DNA from: Ctenosaura bakeri
Lineage: Eukaryota; Chordata; Lepidosauria; Squamata; Iguanidae
Length of the DNA stretch: 64,000 nt
Direction of reading: 5' to 3'
Assembly: GCA_948474755.1 (NCBI GenBank)
Contig: CAOLHI010001023.1
Span: 124,001 to 188,000 of the forward strand
Shown here: one piece after another, positions 36,130 through 46,911 of the stretch
Layout of the letters: every line of letters begins with the position of its first letter
Numbering within the stretch: position 1 is the first letter of the stretch
The notes under the pieces: generated by a model
The model's input: the letters and a program-made list of their open reading frames with translations, nothing else
What the model was told of the DNA's origin: nothing
The model's database searches: none
Made by a program: the position numbers and the translations under genes

Positions 36130-37114
36130 TGTTACCCCAAAATGTGGGTGGCTCAGGGGTCTACCCATGATGCCAGTACCTCCTTTCAAAGGTGGGAAAT
36201 TATTAACTAATTTTAGGAGGCCTGCAAGAGAGGGGTAACCTAACAAGATCTTTGACACCAATGTTTACAGGATCTGTGCAGGGAAGAACCAGCCAGAGAG
36301 CCAAAAATAAACTAAATTCTACTTTATTAGGGGAATGGATCACTTACATAAGATCTTAAACAATCATGAAATCACACAAGATTAATTGAAGGAAAAGGGA
36401 GGAAAGGTTTTCAGATAGCAAGATTTCAGGGCATAGTGATGATAATGATACTTACTACTTTTGAAGAGTGATGAAGAAGCAGAGATGTGGCTTAGATTCA
36501 TGTCTAAGGACAGTACACAATCAGAAATCAGAGTAGCAGCGTGGCAACCAGCAATCGATGTACTGTGAGTTGAATAGCCAAAATTAAGGATTTATATATC
36601 TGATTTCTGCCTTGAAGGCAAGAGTGTGAATGGCTTTCCAGCTGAGTGAACAATGGAGTTCGCAGAATGGACAATGGGGTCTGGAATGGGCTAATGGTTG
36701 TAGTGTTAGGTAACAAAGGGCTAACGGTTGTCTGATAGATCAGTGCTTGTTGGACAGGTTTGAGAATAATAGGGAAGTCTGCAGGTTGAAGGAAAAGGAG
36801 GTAAGTCAGTCAGAGGTTTGGTGGGAATCTTCTGGTCACTGTTGTCCCAAAAGGGAGAATTGTTAAGGCTAGCTTAAGCGTATTATCTCTGAAGTTACCA
36901 GGTGATTTCCTGACTGTGACCTGGCTAGCCTAGAAGGGGTTTCTGATCTGTTTTGCTGTGCACGTGTTTGGCCAGCTTCTTCCTCTTGCCTGCAGTGGCC
37001 ATTTAGTCACATTAGGGTACATTTTATATTAAAACCAATTAAAATAGTTGCCAGTTAAATAATATTTCGCCAATTAAACTATATGAAAGTGTGGAGGTGT
37101 ACAGCCTGGTAACA
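36130..37114. mobile_element. Solo LTR, family LTR2, copy 1
   Basis: 985 bp beginning TGTTACCCC and ending TGGTAACA (TG...CA boundaries) with the 4-bp duplication ACTT (36126-36129, 37115-37118). It carries an AATAAA near 36304. No internal viral region adjoins it, so it is read as a solo LTR left by LTR-LTR recombination. Orientation is undetermined because both ends are near-palindromic. Confidence 0.8.
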
Positions 37115-37135
37115 ACTTCTGTGAAGGGGCACAAC

Positions 37136-37845
37136 CAGTGATGTAGACTTGAGTTGATAGACTTGGACTCAAGTCGCTTCAGTGACTCGACTTGGATTCT
37201 ACTTGGCCATAAATGATGCACTGACTCGACTCGACTCGAGACTTGTATATTTTTAATGACTGACTTGCTGCCCTTGGTTCAGTAATATAACACATTCATC
37301 CAGAAATCTTGCAACTTTGAACAACACCTCCATCTCTTTTTGCCTACTGGTCACATGACAATCTGTCTTTAGCCTGAAGTATGGGTGCATTTCTCAGAGG
37401 GGAATGGCAGACAGATTAGGCAATGGGTTTGAGGTGGGCTTGAGGTCTGCTCAGCAGCCTGTCTCTGCTGCATATCAAAGGAGCCTAAAGTGTTTCCTAA
37501 GAACAAAAGACAAGGTGCATTTCTCAGAGGGGAACAGCAAATGTGTTAGGCAACAGGCTTGAGGAAGAAGGATCCTTCCTTCTAAAGCTTTTGAATCTTC
37601 AGTAATGAGGAGTAATATAGGATCCTATTCCTCACTTCCAAAGTTGCAGATGGCAAAATTGCAAATGTGGAGAGCCGACTCTGCTTAAATTGTTAAAACT
37701 GAATTTATTTCACTCTATCAAATAATTCTGGAATTTTGGTTGGGGTATAAAATGGCTTCCAGACTTGAAACATGACTTGAGACTTGAAGGTAGAGACTTG
37801 AGACTTGACTTGAGACTTGGAGTAAAAGACTTAAATACATCTCTG
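37136..37845. mobile_element. hAT element of 710 bp with GACTTG-rich arms
   Basis: Flanked by a perfect 8-bp duplication GGCACAAC (37128-37135 and 37846-37853). Ends are cagtgatgtag and tacatctctg. Both subterminal regions are packed with short direct and inverted units (gactcgactcgactcgagac at the left, gacttgagacttg repeats at the right). The middle contains a 130-bp tandem pair starting at ggtgcatttctcagagggga (37384 and 37514). No transposase frame. It sits 21 bp from the end of the LTR2 copy. Confidence 0.9.
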
Positions 37846-37853
37846 GGCACAAC

Positions 37854-38274
37854 TGGCAGAAAGGGAGCTACAGTGGGAAGTCTGTACAGTGAGAGATCTA
37901 TGCTCATAAGCATCTCTGCCTCAGAAGACCACACTCATACAAAGACAGCAGGATCAGTGTTTTTCTTCCTTTGGTGTGCCTTCAAATTTCACCCTGAGGG
38001 CCACTGAAGTCATGGCACCCTCAAATGTTTAACTCTTCTGCATTTTTAAAATTACAATGTGCCCCCTTGGTATCAGGGGCAATCTTGCCTTGTTTGTAGA
38101 CTCCATTGGACAAAAAATTGCCTTACTTCAGGCTGGGACAGTAGGCCCAGGAAAGGCTGTTTTCTAACCAGCAAGTAAGCTAGAAGCTCAGTTCTGACTT
38201 TGTACTGTATTTCTACAATTTAAAGTTTTTTTCCCTTTGAAAAAAATGGAGTACAGAGTGTATGTGCAGAAGAA
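37854..38274. other. No recognised feature
   Basis: Nothing identifiable. Confidence 0.55.
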
Positions 38275-38282
38275 TGGCCTTC

Positions 38283-38583
38283 CAGAGGCATCACTAAGGT
38301 TGGTGTAGCCCAGTGTGGTAACTTATGGTATCACCCCCATGAAGCCTATTTTATTCAGGAGTCAGAATTCCAGAGCTTCTGGCCTATCACCATGGAGACC
38401 TGCCCTCAGGGTGTCCTGATCTATCTGTCTGGTTCTGTATGCACAAAGGCATTGGGAATCACATTCAGTCATAATAATAAAAATAGGGGGGTCATCTTAC
38501 ATGGGCACTCATAGAGGGGGCAGAAAAAAAAGGAGCAGGCAGTTATTTTGGTATCACCCTTTTTGACCCTGGTGACATCACTA
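38283..38583. mobile_element. hAT-like MITE, decayed
   Basis: Left end cagaggcatcactaagg, right end ccctggtgacatcacta. Flanking octamers TGGCCTTC and TGACCTTG match at 6 of 8. The interior has ggtgtagcccagtgtgg and tggtatcaccc blocks in inverted arrangement. Confidence 0.55.
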
Positions 38584-38720
38584 TGACCTTGCAAGGCTCC
38601 AGAATGGGCCAATGCAGTTCCCCAACCCTTGTCAGTAGCCCACTCCTGGAAGATGATTTATTTTAATTAACAGAATTTATAAATTTGATATATAGATGGC
38701 CATTAACAGCGAGGTACCGT

Positions 38721-38955
38721 GACACAGAGAACCAGCGTGGTACCATGGCTTGAGTGCTGGTTGGTTCTGGAGACAAAGGTTCGAATCCCTGCTCAGTCAT
38801 GGAAACCCACTGGGTAACTTTGGTCAAAACACATTCTCTCAGCCTTTGAGGAAAGCATTGGAAAACCCCCTCTGTAAAAATCTTGCCAAGAAAACCTAGT
38901 GATAGGTTTGTCTTAGGATTGTCATGTGTCAGAAACAACTTGAAGGCATAACACA
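38721..38955 (+). mobile_element. tRNA-derived SINE
   Basis: Sense copy: caaaggttcgaatccctgct (intact B box), cccactgggtaactttggtc, tcttgccaagaaaacc, acttgaaggcataacac. Confidence 0.9.
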
Positions 38956-39097
38956 ATTAGCATTTTGCCCATTAGTTGCATACTTTTGAAATGCATCTTC
39001 ATTATGCCCCATGGGTAACTAGTTACACCTAATTCACCTCAAAAGTAACTATGTGACAAAAAAGAAACAAAAAGTCAAAAGAAAATTGTACCATATA

Positions 39098-40800
39098 TGA
39101 TAACTATATATGATAACCACACCAAGGCTAACGCTGGCCCAAAATTGGAAATGTAATACAATTCCTACAATAGAAGACTGGTTGCTGAAATTTTATGATG
39201 TAGTTGAACTAGACAAATGTTAATCTGATTTCTGGGGTCCTTTGGGGGGCACCTCAATGTGCTCCACACAATGGGACATGTAAACTAGCCAGAGCACAAG
39301 CAATAGCAATACGAGAGGCAGGGCAACCTAGCGAGACCTTTTAACCCAATTTTTACGGGGTCAGGCCAAGCCAAAAACCACACCAAATTGCTAAATAAAT
39401 GATTTTATTTAAAAATAAAGACTTGTGCACGTTTGCACTTATGCACTCACTCACACAAGAGCTATTCAGAAATAAAAGAGAGAAAATTGGATAGGGGGCT
39501 TTGAAAGGGTGTTTCTGGGGTATATGGCACCTGATCTTGAAGTCTGAAGGTCCGGGACAGCGGTGGAGAGAGAGAGAGATGCAGCTCAGCATGGAGAGCT
39601 GAGGGGATAGCCAGATGGAGTGACGTGGAGCCGAGAGCGATCTGAGTGATCTGAGGAAACACTCAAAAATTTGGTCTATTTATGGGGGAAAGGAGGGCTA
39701 ATCCTATCCGGGAGAGAACAATCAGTGAAGGAGCTAAAATAAAGCTCCAAACTGTCCACGTCCTTTGCATGATTGGCAGAACAAAGCTCCAAAATGTCAA
39801 AGTTCCTTGCATGATTAGATTTTGCCGGGGTTGTCAAAATCTGCGGCTATATGCAAATTGTCCTTGCTTGATGGGCTGTTAGAAACGCTAATCCCTTCAA
39901 CCAGGCTCTTCGGGGCTGAGGACTCTTTTTGTATTTTAAGTTTTACCTGGCTGGAGGTCTCCTGGGGTGACGTGACTCAGAGTTTACTGGCCTGACCGGG
40001 TTTTTCCTGATTTTTGGTCGTTCGAGTGTGCCTGCCTATGTGCTCGTTCGGGGGGCCTCTCAAGCACGTGGAGATAATTTTTAATATTGTAGACCCTGGG
40101 ATAGGGTTATCTACCACAGTAGCAGAAGCTAACAGAGATGTTATTGATCAAGACTGCAAAACAATTTCAAGATACATGATAGATGATAAATCCCCTATGA
40201 GAAGAGAGCTGGGGGAAATTAGCTAAGTCTAGAGTGATGGATTAAACTTTAAAACATATAAGTATCTCAGAGGGAGTATGATTTAATAGGCAGTAAATGG
40301 AAGGAAAGCATAAAGAATTAAATATTTGCAAACGTTAAGAATTCAAAGATAGAAGAAAATATATTGATAGAATAATTGCAAGAAGTGGAAGAGAATCTTT
40401 GTAAACAGAAAAAATGATTTAAATCAGAGGAGCAAGAAGAAATAGAGAAGCACCCACAATTTTAGAAAAAGAAGTTGGTTAGGGGAAAGGAGAAATATCA
40501 CAAATACATTATATAATGAGTGCAGTAGAACAGAACATCTAATCAGTTTGAATAGAATATTCAGCAAAATATAAGGATGAGGGAGGACACAATTAATAAT
40601 CTTATCTTTGTAATGGGTTTGTATGTTGGGAAATCAATCAACCTCTACTTGAAAACAGTCTTTCAGTTTTACTGAATGAACTGTACAGTACTTATATAAT
40701 GTATGTGTTAATGTACATAACAGTGTGCTTTAACTTCTAGGTAATTTTTTTATATCTAGCAATTTTTCCATACATATCTGTTTTTTTAAATAAAAATAAC
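39098..40800 (+). mobile_element. L1 LINE 3' end, interrupted by a solo LTR
   Basis: The sense frame before the interruption reads ARG-rich L1 ORF2 C-terminus: RLTLAQNWK, IPTIEDWLLKFYDVVELDK. The same reading continues after the LTR as KLTEMLLIKTAKQFQDT followed by a stop (from 40126). The 3' UTR runs to ttttaaataaaaataacata near 40800. Direct-repeat-like flanks (gtaactagttacacctaatt and gtaactagctatacctaact) may mark its target site. Confidence 0.75.
39218..40124. mobile_element. Solo LTR, family LTR1, copy 1, inside L1 ORF2
   Basis: 907 bp beginning tgttaatctgatttctgggg and ending acagtagca. The flanking tetramers CAAA and GAAG are each one change from CAAG, the L1 sequence expected at the site. 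Aligns along its length with the copy at 52674-53586 (shared blocks: ggcagggcaacctagcgaga, caagcacgtggaga). No coding region. Confidence 0.8.
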
Positions 40801-41654
40801 ATAAAAAGAAAAGTAACTAGCTATACCTAACTCATTACCTAAAAGCTCCAATAATTTCTGTAACAATATTCTTGTTCCCTTCTTTCTTAATAATCAAAAG
40901 AACTTCTAATATATTGTTATCTGATAGAAATATTTTAACTGATACTTCTACATTTCTATATTTCTTTCCATTTGACTCATTTGATGTCCCTCATCATTTC
41001 CAGTGATTATGAAATGAGAAATGCAGAAATTAGTGCAATGTTAGAACTGAAACACTTATTTGCACCAAACATGAAAAAGGAACACTTAATACAATGAAGA
41101 GTCCTTTGGGTGAAGAACATTAGAACATACTCTACCAGTCTGAATGAATGAAATGGTAAATTCACTCTTGGCTCTCCATTTTGGGAGCTGTCAGGATGGC
41201 TGAAGAAAACCTCAAAAGCTCAAAATGATATCCTAGTTCACAGTTCCAGGCTGAGTGAATGCTTTTCAGTTTGACTGACAGCTGTTGTGCAGAATGAGTT
41301 CGGAGCAGCTTATCAGCAGCTACTTGAACAAAATGGCTTCTTCCTCAAACCATCTTCTGCACTTCTTTTTTCTTTTTAGAGAGAACAGACTAACAGCAAG
41401 TCTGTCAGAGTGAGTTTCTCTGTGTGGCTATGTATTTGTGCAGTTGTTTGGTTTTTCACATTGGATCAACCCCTTAAGGTGAGACATAGCTGGCATGGAT
41501 CACCAGAAGATCTAAATTAAAGCAGTTTCATCCTGATTATATTTCTTGAATTGAAGCAGATCAACCTAAGACTGGTATACAAGCCTGGCCCTATTATTAG
41601 GCAAAGTGAGGGAGCAGACATCTGGAAACAGGAAAGGTGCTGAAAACATGACCT
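40801..41654. other. No recognised gene
   Basis: AT-rich unassigned stretch. Confidence 0.55.
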
Positions 41655-42005
41655 GCCTTGTTACCCCCAAATGGGGGTGACTCAGGGGTCCATCTTCAAT
41701 GCCAGGACCTCCGTGAAAAGGTGGGGAATTATAAGTTCAAAATCAGAAGTCTGTGGGGGTGGGGGGATATTAATCTAACGAGATCTTTTACATTTATGTT
41801 TGCCAGTACGTCTGCAGTACATCTATGTTTACCAGTATTGTGTTTTACTGGAGGAATTAATCATACTAATAAGATCCAAGCAGTCATGCAATTACCTAAG
41901 GCTAACTGAAGGAACAGGGGGGAAAGTTTTGGATAGTGAGACATCAAAGTGAAATGGGTGATATTTACCGATTTAGAAGAGCAGTGAAGAAGGCAATGTG
42001 GCTTA

Positions 42006-42207
42006 AGCCATTTCTGCACTAGACTGTTATAGTGCTATTATTCCACTTTCAACCTCCTGTGGAATTCTGGGGTTTGTAGTTTACTGAGGTCAAAGAGCTC
42101 TCTGGCTGAGAATTCTAAATGGCCCTCCCTGAACTGCAAACCCCAGAATTCCACAGGAGGTTGAAAGTGGAATAATAGCACTATAACAGTGTAGTGCAGA
42201 AATGGCC
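42006..42207. mobile_element. Family B MITE, copy B3, inside LTR2
   Basis: 202 bp palindrome with arms agccatttctgcactagact and gtgcagaaatggcc. TTA duplication at 42003-42005 and 42208-42210. The LTR2 copy at 36130 has the empty site gtggcttagatt at this position. Confidence 0.95.
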
Positions 42208-42623
42208 TTAGACACAAATCTAAGGACAGTACACAATTGGAAATCAGAGCAGCAGAGTGGTGACCAGCAAGTGGTGTATTTCGAGTTGACTTGCCAGAAA
42301 CTCTATTTATGCCTGGAGGGCGAAGGTCTTAATGGCTTTCTGGCAGAATAAACAATGGAGTCCTGAAAGTGAACAATGGGGTCTGGAATGAGCTAATGGT
42401 CTTAGTGTTAGGTGACAAAGAGCTAATGGCAGTCCTGATCATGTGGTAATTGCTGGATAGGTGCAGAGACAATAGGGAAGCTTGCTTGGTCAGAGGAAGA
42501 GGAGTTAAGACAATCACCTGTTTTGTGGGAATCTCCCAGATGCCATTATCTCCAAGAGGCTGAGTTGTTAAGGATAACTGCGAGCCTATTCCCACTGGAA
42601 TTTCCTGGTGTTTTCCTGACTAT

Positions 42624-43031
42624 GGCCCTTTTCGCATGGCATTTTCCATGTGAAAGAGCACCTGGAGTGTCGTGTGATCATGCACTACTTAATCACAATC
42701 GCACAATGCTCCAGGGGCTGGCAGGCACCGATCACACACCTTTTCATTTTTCTCTGGAAGCTGCAAATGGTGTGCAATCGCGCATTGCTCCCGGGTCCTG
42801 CGCACACTTACCTGGCATGCGGAGCCTCTGGAGCTGCACCAGTCATACTTCCTGCCCCAGCGCAGCATGGGAAACTCCCAGGCTGCACTGCGGAAGGAAG
42901 AAACAGGGCTCTCGAGCGAGCAGGCAGCTCGTGTGGAGCTGAAGCAGCAGGGACACGAGAGCCTCTCGCTGGAGGCTGCTCACACAATTCCCGCACCCCA
43001 GTGCCGGAAAAGGTAAGGTGCAGAAAGGGGT
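42624..43031 (+). mobile_element. Family A MITE, copy A4, inside LTR2
   Basis: 408 bp from ggcccttttcgcatgg to ggtgcagaaaggggt. TAT duplication at 42621-42623 and 43032-43034. The other LTR2 copy has the uninterrupted text cctgactgtgacctgg (36909-36924). Confidence 0.95.
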
Positions 43032-43471
43032 TATGACCTGGCTATACCTGGAGGTCTCTTCCTATCTATTTCAGCCAGCCTTTTCCTCTTATCCAGCATG
43101 GCAATAAAGCCAAAGCAGGATATATTTTATATTTATGCCAATTAAAATATTTGCCAATTAAATCATATTTTGCCAATTGAACCATATCAAAGTGTGGGTG
43201 TGTACAGTCTGGTAACAGCTTTGCAACCATCATTTACCATGGAAAGTTCTGGCCTACTGTAAGAACTGAAGTAGTGGCAGTTAGTGGCTCATGTCAGTGG
43301 GACAATGAACCTACCCTGGATTTTAGTCTAAACTTTAAAGGAACTATGGAAGGTGCTGAAACCTGCCCCCCAAAGTTTGAGCACCATGTAGAACAACTTT
43401 GAAATTCAGATTAAATCTCAGAGTTGGGTCACTGCTGCAATGATGTTGAAGCCACTGAAGTTAACCAAAAT

Positions 43472-43828
43472 CATATCGTCCAACATTTTACAGATGAAAA
43501 CTGGAATACATGTGGCCCAATAACATCAAAGTGTTTTCAAGATGGCAAAAGTGATTCGTGAGGAATAACACACAAGCTAGGAGGGAATGCTGCAGTTTGC
43601 TTTTGCCTGAGCCTACTGGGAAGGGCAAGATTCTCCTCCTGTTTCCCCCCACTGAGTTATTTTAGTGCGAATTACTTTTGCACCTTGAACTCAGTTTGCA
43701 GCAACTGAAGTTAGCTGAAGACAAAGGAGCAAGTGTGAAGAAGAGAGAGAAACCAGGACATTTTAAATGCAACTTAAAAAGTGGGATAACAGGGACTGTC
43801 CCTGCCAAACTGGGACAGTTGGGGTATG
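43472..43828. mobile_element. CATACC-ended MITE with 6-bp duplication, copy 1
   Basis: Left end catatcgtccaacattt, right end ggacagttggggtatg (complement cataccccaactgtcc). Flanking hexamers CAAAAT match exactly (43466-43471, 43829-43834). Aligns with 53624-53967 (shared: acaagctaggaggga, cagtttgctttt/cagtatggtttt, ttgaactcag). Confidence 0.7.
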
Positions 43829-43834
43829 CAAAAT

Positions 43835-44396
43835 TCAAATGTGATTTCTGATCAGTTTTTTATATGGAATTGGTGGCCATTTGGCAATTTGTCATTTGCC
43901 TCAGGTGAAAAAATGTCTTCAGTCAGCCTCAGACCTCAGAAGTGATTTGGTGTGGTATTTCTGTGATGGCCTGCTGCCACACATTTATGAGTCGTGGTAG
44001 TAGGGCTGCAGTATGAATCTATGCTGTGTGAAATCAAAGATATCTCCATAGCCCTTCATTCTCACTGCCCTTCACCTCCACAAACTGCTCAGTAACTTTT
44101 CAACTGCCCTGTTTATGTACTGCGCAGTACAATATTTCTTTGAGCGTTCAATGCTTTCATTTATAAGTGCTAACTTTTTATACAGAAGAAAAAAACTCAC
44201 TTCTATAACTCTCAGGGAATAACAAAATGTCACAGGAAGCAATTAGAAGAGTGGCTGAGTTCCCTTCAATCATATCTGCACACATCTTTAATGCTTAAAT
44301 GGAATCTCTCAGCTCCAAATCATATTGAAGATCTCTGTGAGAACCAGCAATTCAAGCATTACTATCTCAGTGCAGAGAATAGGTCTGTTAAGTTAG
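43835..44396. other. No recognised feature
   Basis: Nothing identifiable. Confidence 0.55.
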
Positions 44397-44616
44397 TTCT
44401 TTATCACACTGCACTGTTGTAGCACTATTATTCCACTTTAACTGCCATGGTTTCATCCTGTAGAATCATGGGAATTGTAGTTTTGGGAGGCTCAAAAGCT
44501 CTCTGGCTGAATGCTAAATACCCCTTCCTAAACTATAAATTCCAGAATTCCATAGGATGGTGCTGTGGCTGTTAAAGTGGAATAATAGCACTATAAGAGT
44601 GCAACGTAAAAAGGCC
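44397..44616. mobile_element. Family B variant MITE, copy B4
   Basis: Inverted arms gcactgttgtagcactatta and taatagcactataagagtgc. The right end is aaaaaggcc; the left end is degraded. The interior has extra arm sequence (gccatggtttcatcctgtag and its partner around ccataggatggtgctgtggc) not seen in other B copies. Confidence 0.7.
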
Positions 44617-46547
44617 ATTAGTTTAGTTTCTTGTGGTCCATAGACCCATCGGTACAGACAGAAATGAAATTATACAATATTAGAAAAAAATAGCAAGAGT
44701 AGGTCTGTGAAAAAAGGATTGAAGACATTTCTTCATTGGCCCGTTGATGCTGAGGTGAAGGGGAACAGGTGGGCTTGAACTGACTGTTTATGTTACTGAG
44801 GTTATTAGTTGCTGATGGAGGTGGCTTCTTAGACATCAGAGCCTGTAGTCTACTTATGTCAGAGCTGGGCTTCACATTCCCTATAATAGACAATTTAGTG
44901 ATCCCTGTAGTTGACAACATCAGATCCTTCTGGTTGCTGGTCTGCACTTCTCATCAGGCTTAGCCAGAATGGACAGCGAAAGAGGATTGTTGGGGGTTGC
45001 CCATCACTACTCTTGACATCCTATTTACTAGTTGAGTGCCTCAAGACTGGGGACACGAAGCATCCATTTCTGATTAGACATCTGGGGTGGTGGTCAGGGC
45101 CATGGCAATTTCGATGATCAGAGCTTGGAAAAGTTATGTTTTGCATTTCATTTTGCAGAAGCCCTCGGTACAGAGTACCACTCTCAAAAACCCCCAGCTA
45201 CTGGCCATGCCGGCTGCAGGATTCTGGGAAGTTCAGTCCAAAAAGTAAAGTCTCCAAGTGCTGTAAATGTCCTAGTATGTTTTGTTTTGTTTCTTAAAAA
45301 ACATTTTCTTACTTTGGAAGCCCCATTGCTAAAGATTTTGGTTTTAATCCAATCTCATGCTTTATGAGTTTATGTGATTGAGGTTAATATTAAATATTTG
45401 TGGGATGTTGATGATCCCCATAGCATGCATAGGAGAAGCACTGTCACATCAAGGAGTCTAGTGATACAGGGGAAATTGCATGGGATCCTCAGGTTACTTA
45501 GTAGAATTACCCTGTTCTGAAAATGTGACATTCCTGTGGTTCTGGATAGCTCAGCCATAGATGTATTTCAAGCATGTTTGCATGGGGTGGGGTGGGGGGC
45601 ATATAGGAAGGAACATTAGTCCTTGGGGAAAAAAAAAAAAGAACATTGTAAATCTCTGTATCTGGAGTGTAGGGGAGAGAGGTGTGTGTGTGTGCATGTG
45701 CCAGGCACCAGCTGCCACCTCTCATTGTTTTGCTTGCCACCTTGTCTCTTCTCCTTTTTCTTATATCTATCCAATGCAACCCCCCCACACACACACACAC
45801 TTCTGCTCTCTGCTGGGCCTCACATCAGTAGGCAAAAAGAACAGACTCCAAGTTCCCCTTCCAGATCCCATATGTATGCATTGTGTTATGAAGAAAGGCA
45901 TTGTTGTGTGGTTGGAGAAATACAGAAGAGCCTGAGCACACATAGTTTTATGGATACTTGAATGTTCATTTAACTGCCATGTGCCGAGGGAGAATTGTTT
46001 GCAGTGCAGAGATGAACCAGACTCAGTTCAACAATGCAGAAGACAAACCTGAGCTTCTTTAGGGCTTTACAGTGTTGAAAACTTCCCTCCCCAGGGCCTG
46101 TCATAAAGCTGGGGAGACATCAGGCCAGACCTTATCGGATCACAGACGACTGTCTTTTTTTCCTGCACTTAAATTCACTCACTTCTCCTCACGTCGGCTC
46201 CACTTTATGCCCCCCCCCATAATCCCCTTCCTGTAAGGCATGGGTTATGTGTATATCTGATTATATTAGTCAATCCACCCCAGATGAACCATTTCCAAAG
46301 GGAAATTGATCAGCTCCTCTGAGTTTTTGCTGACTTCCTGCTGTTATGCTCACAACAACAATTCTTAAAAAGTCATTGAGGTGGATTCTGCATATCAAAG
46401 GCCTAAAAAGATGATGGGTGGCAAGGAGGAGGTGGCTGTTACTTCTCCTGCTGTTGTGTTGGTATTGGCATATAGAGTTAGCATATCTCTTTCTCTTACT
46501 GTGTAAAGTAGGGATAGAGGAAATCATATGTCTTCATGGATCATCTA
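44617..46547. other. No recognised gene
   Basis: A 109-codon minus frame at 44618-44947 is polar and Ser/Asn/Pro-rich without a recognisable domain. Short (TG)n at 45681-45695 and (CA)n at 45786-45801. Nothing else could be assigned. Confidence 0.45.
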
Positions 46548-46550
46548 ACT

Positions 46551-46640
46551 TAGTAGTTCTTAACCTTTTCTTTACTGGGGACCCCCTGTAGATATAATTT
46601 GTTGCCAGAGACCCCCCAAATTTAAGATTTAAATATTTAA
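46551..46640 (+). mobile_element. hAT fragment (one end only)
   Basis: The text tagtagttcttaacctttt followed by actggggaccccctg resembles the left end of Charlie/Zaphod-type hAT elements. No matching right end was found. Confidence 0.35.
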
Positions 46641-46679
46641 ATTTAGATTTAAGTATTCAAATCTTTATTTACTTATTAA

Positions 46680-46887
46680 AGGCTTCTGGAGACTAGAATA
46701 CAAATCTTTACTCAGACACTGAATGACTTTGTGCAAGTCATATTCTCTCAGCCTCAGAGAAGACAAAGGCAACTCCTCTCTAAACAAATCTTGCAAAAAA
46801 CAAACAAACAAAGAAACAATCTTTGTGATAAATTCATCTTAGGGTCGCCATATGTCAGAAGTGACTTGAAGGCACATAACAACAAAG
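46680..46887 (+). mobile_element. tRNA-derived SINE, partial
   Basis: Sense copy lacking most of its tRNA head: actgaatgactttgtgcaag, tattctctcagcctcagaga, agggtcgccatatgtcagaa, aaggcacataacaacaa. Confidence 0.75.
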
Positions 46888-46911
46888 TGCCACTGACAGG
46901 TGGAGGGCATT

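Larger units (their letters stand above)
41659..43217. mobile_element. Solo LTR, family LTR2, copy 2, carrying B3 and A4
   Basis: Begins TGTTACCCC and ends TGGTAACA, flanked by GCCT and GCTT. Removing the two nested MITEs leaves about 940 bp that aligns with 36130-37114 in the same orientation. Different target duplications at the two LTR2 copies argue against their being the two ends of one provirus. Confidence 0.8.

Noticed and set aside
38641..38700. Additional family A or B end
   Set aside because: Only a few AT-rich bases resemble it and no inverted partner is present.
42523..43036. Frames of 128-152 codons over family A copies (also at 55246, 55385, 20922, 59322) as a conserved protein family
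   Set aside because: Similar peptides recur because the A element itself recurs. Frames are open on both strands, shift between copies and cross the element borders into unrelated flanks.
36130..43217. A complete provirus with LTR2 copies as its two ends
   Set aside because: The copies have different flanking tetramers, and the interval holds a hAT, SINE, L1 and another LTR without visible retroviral coding remains.
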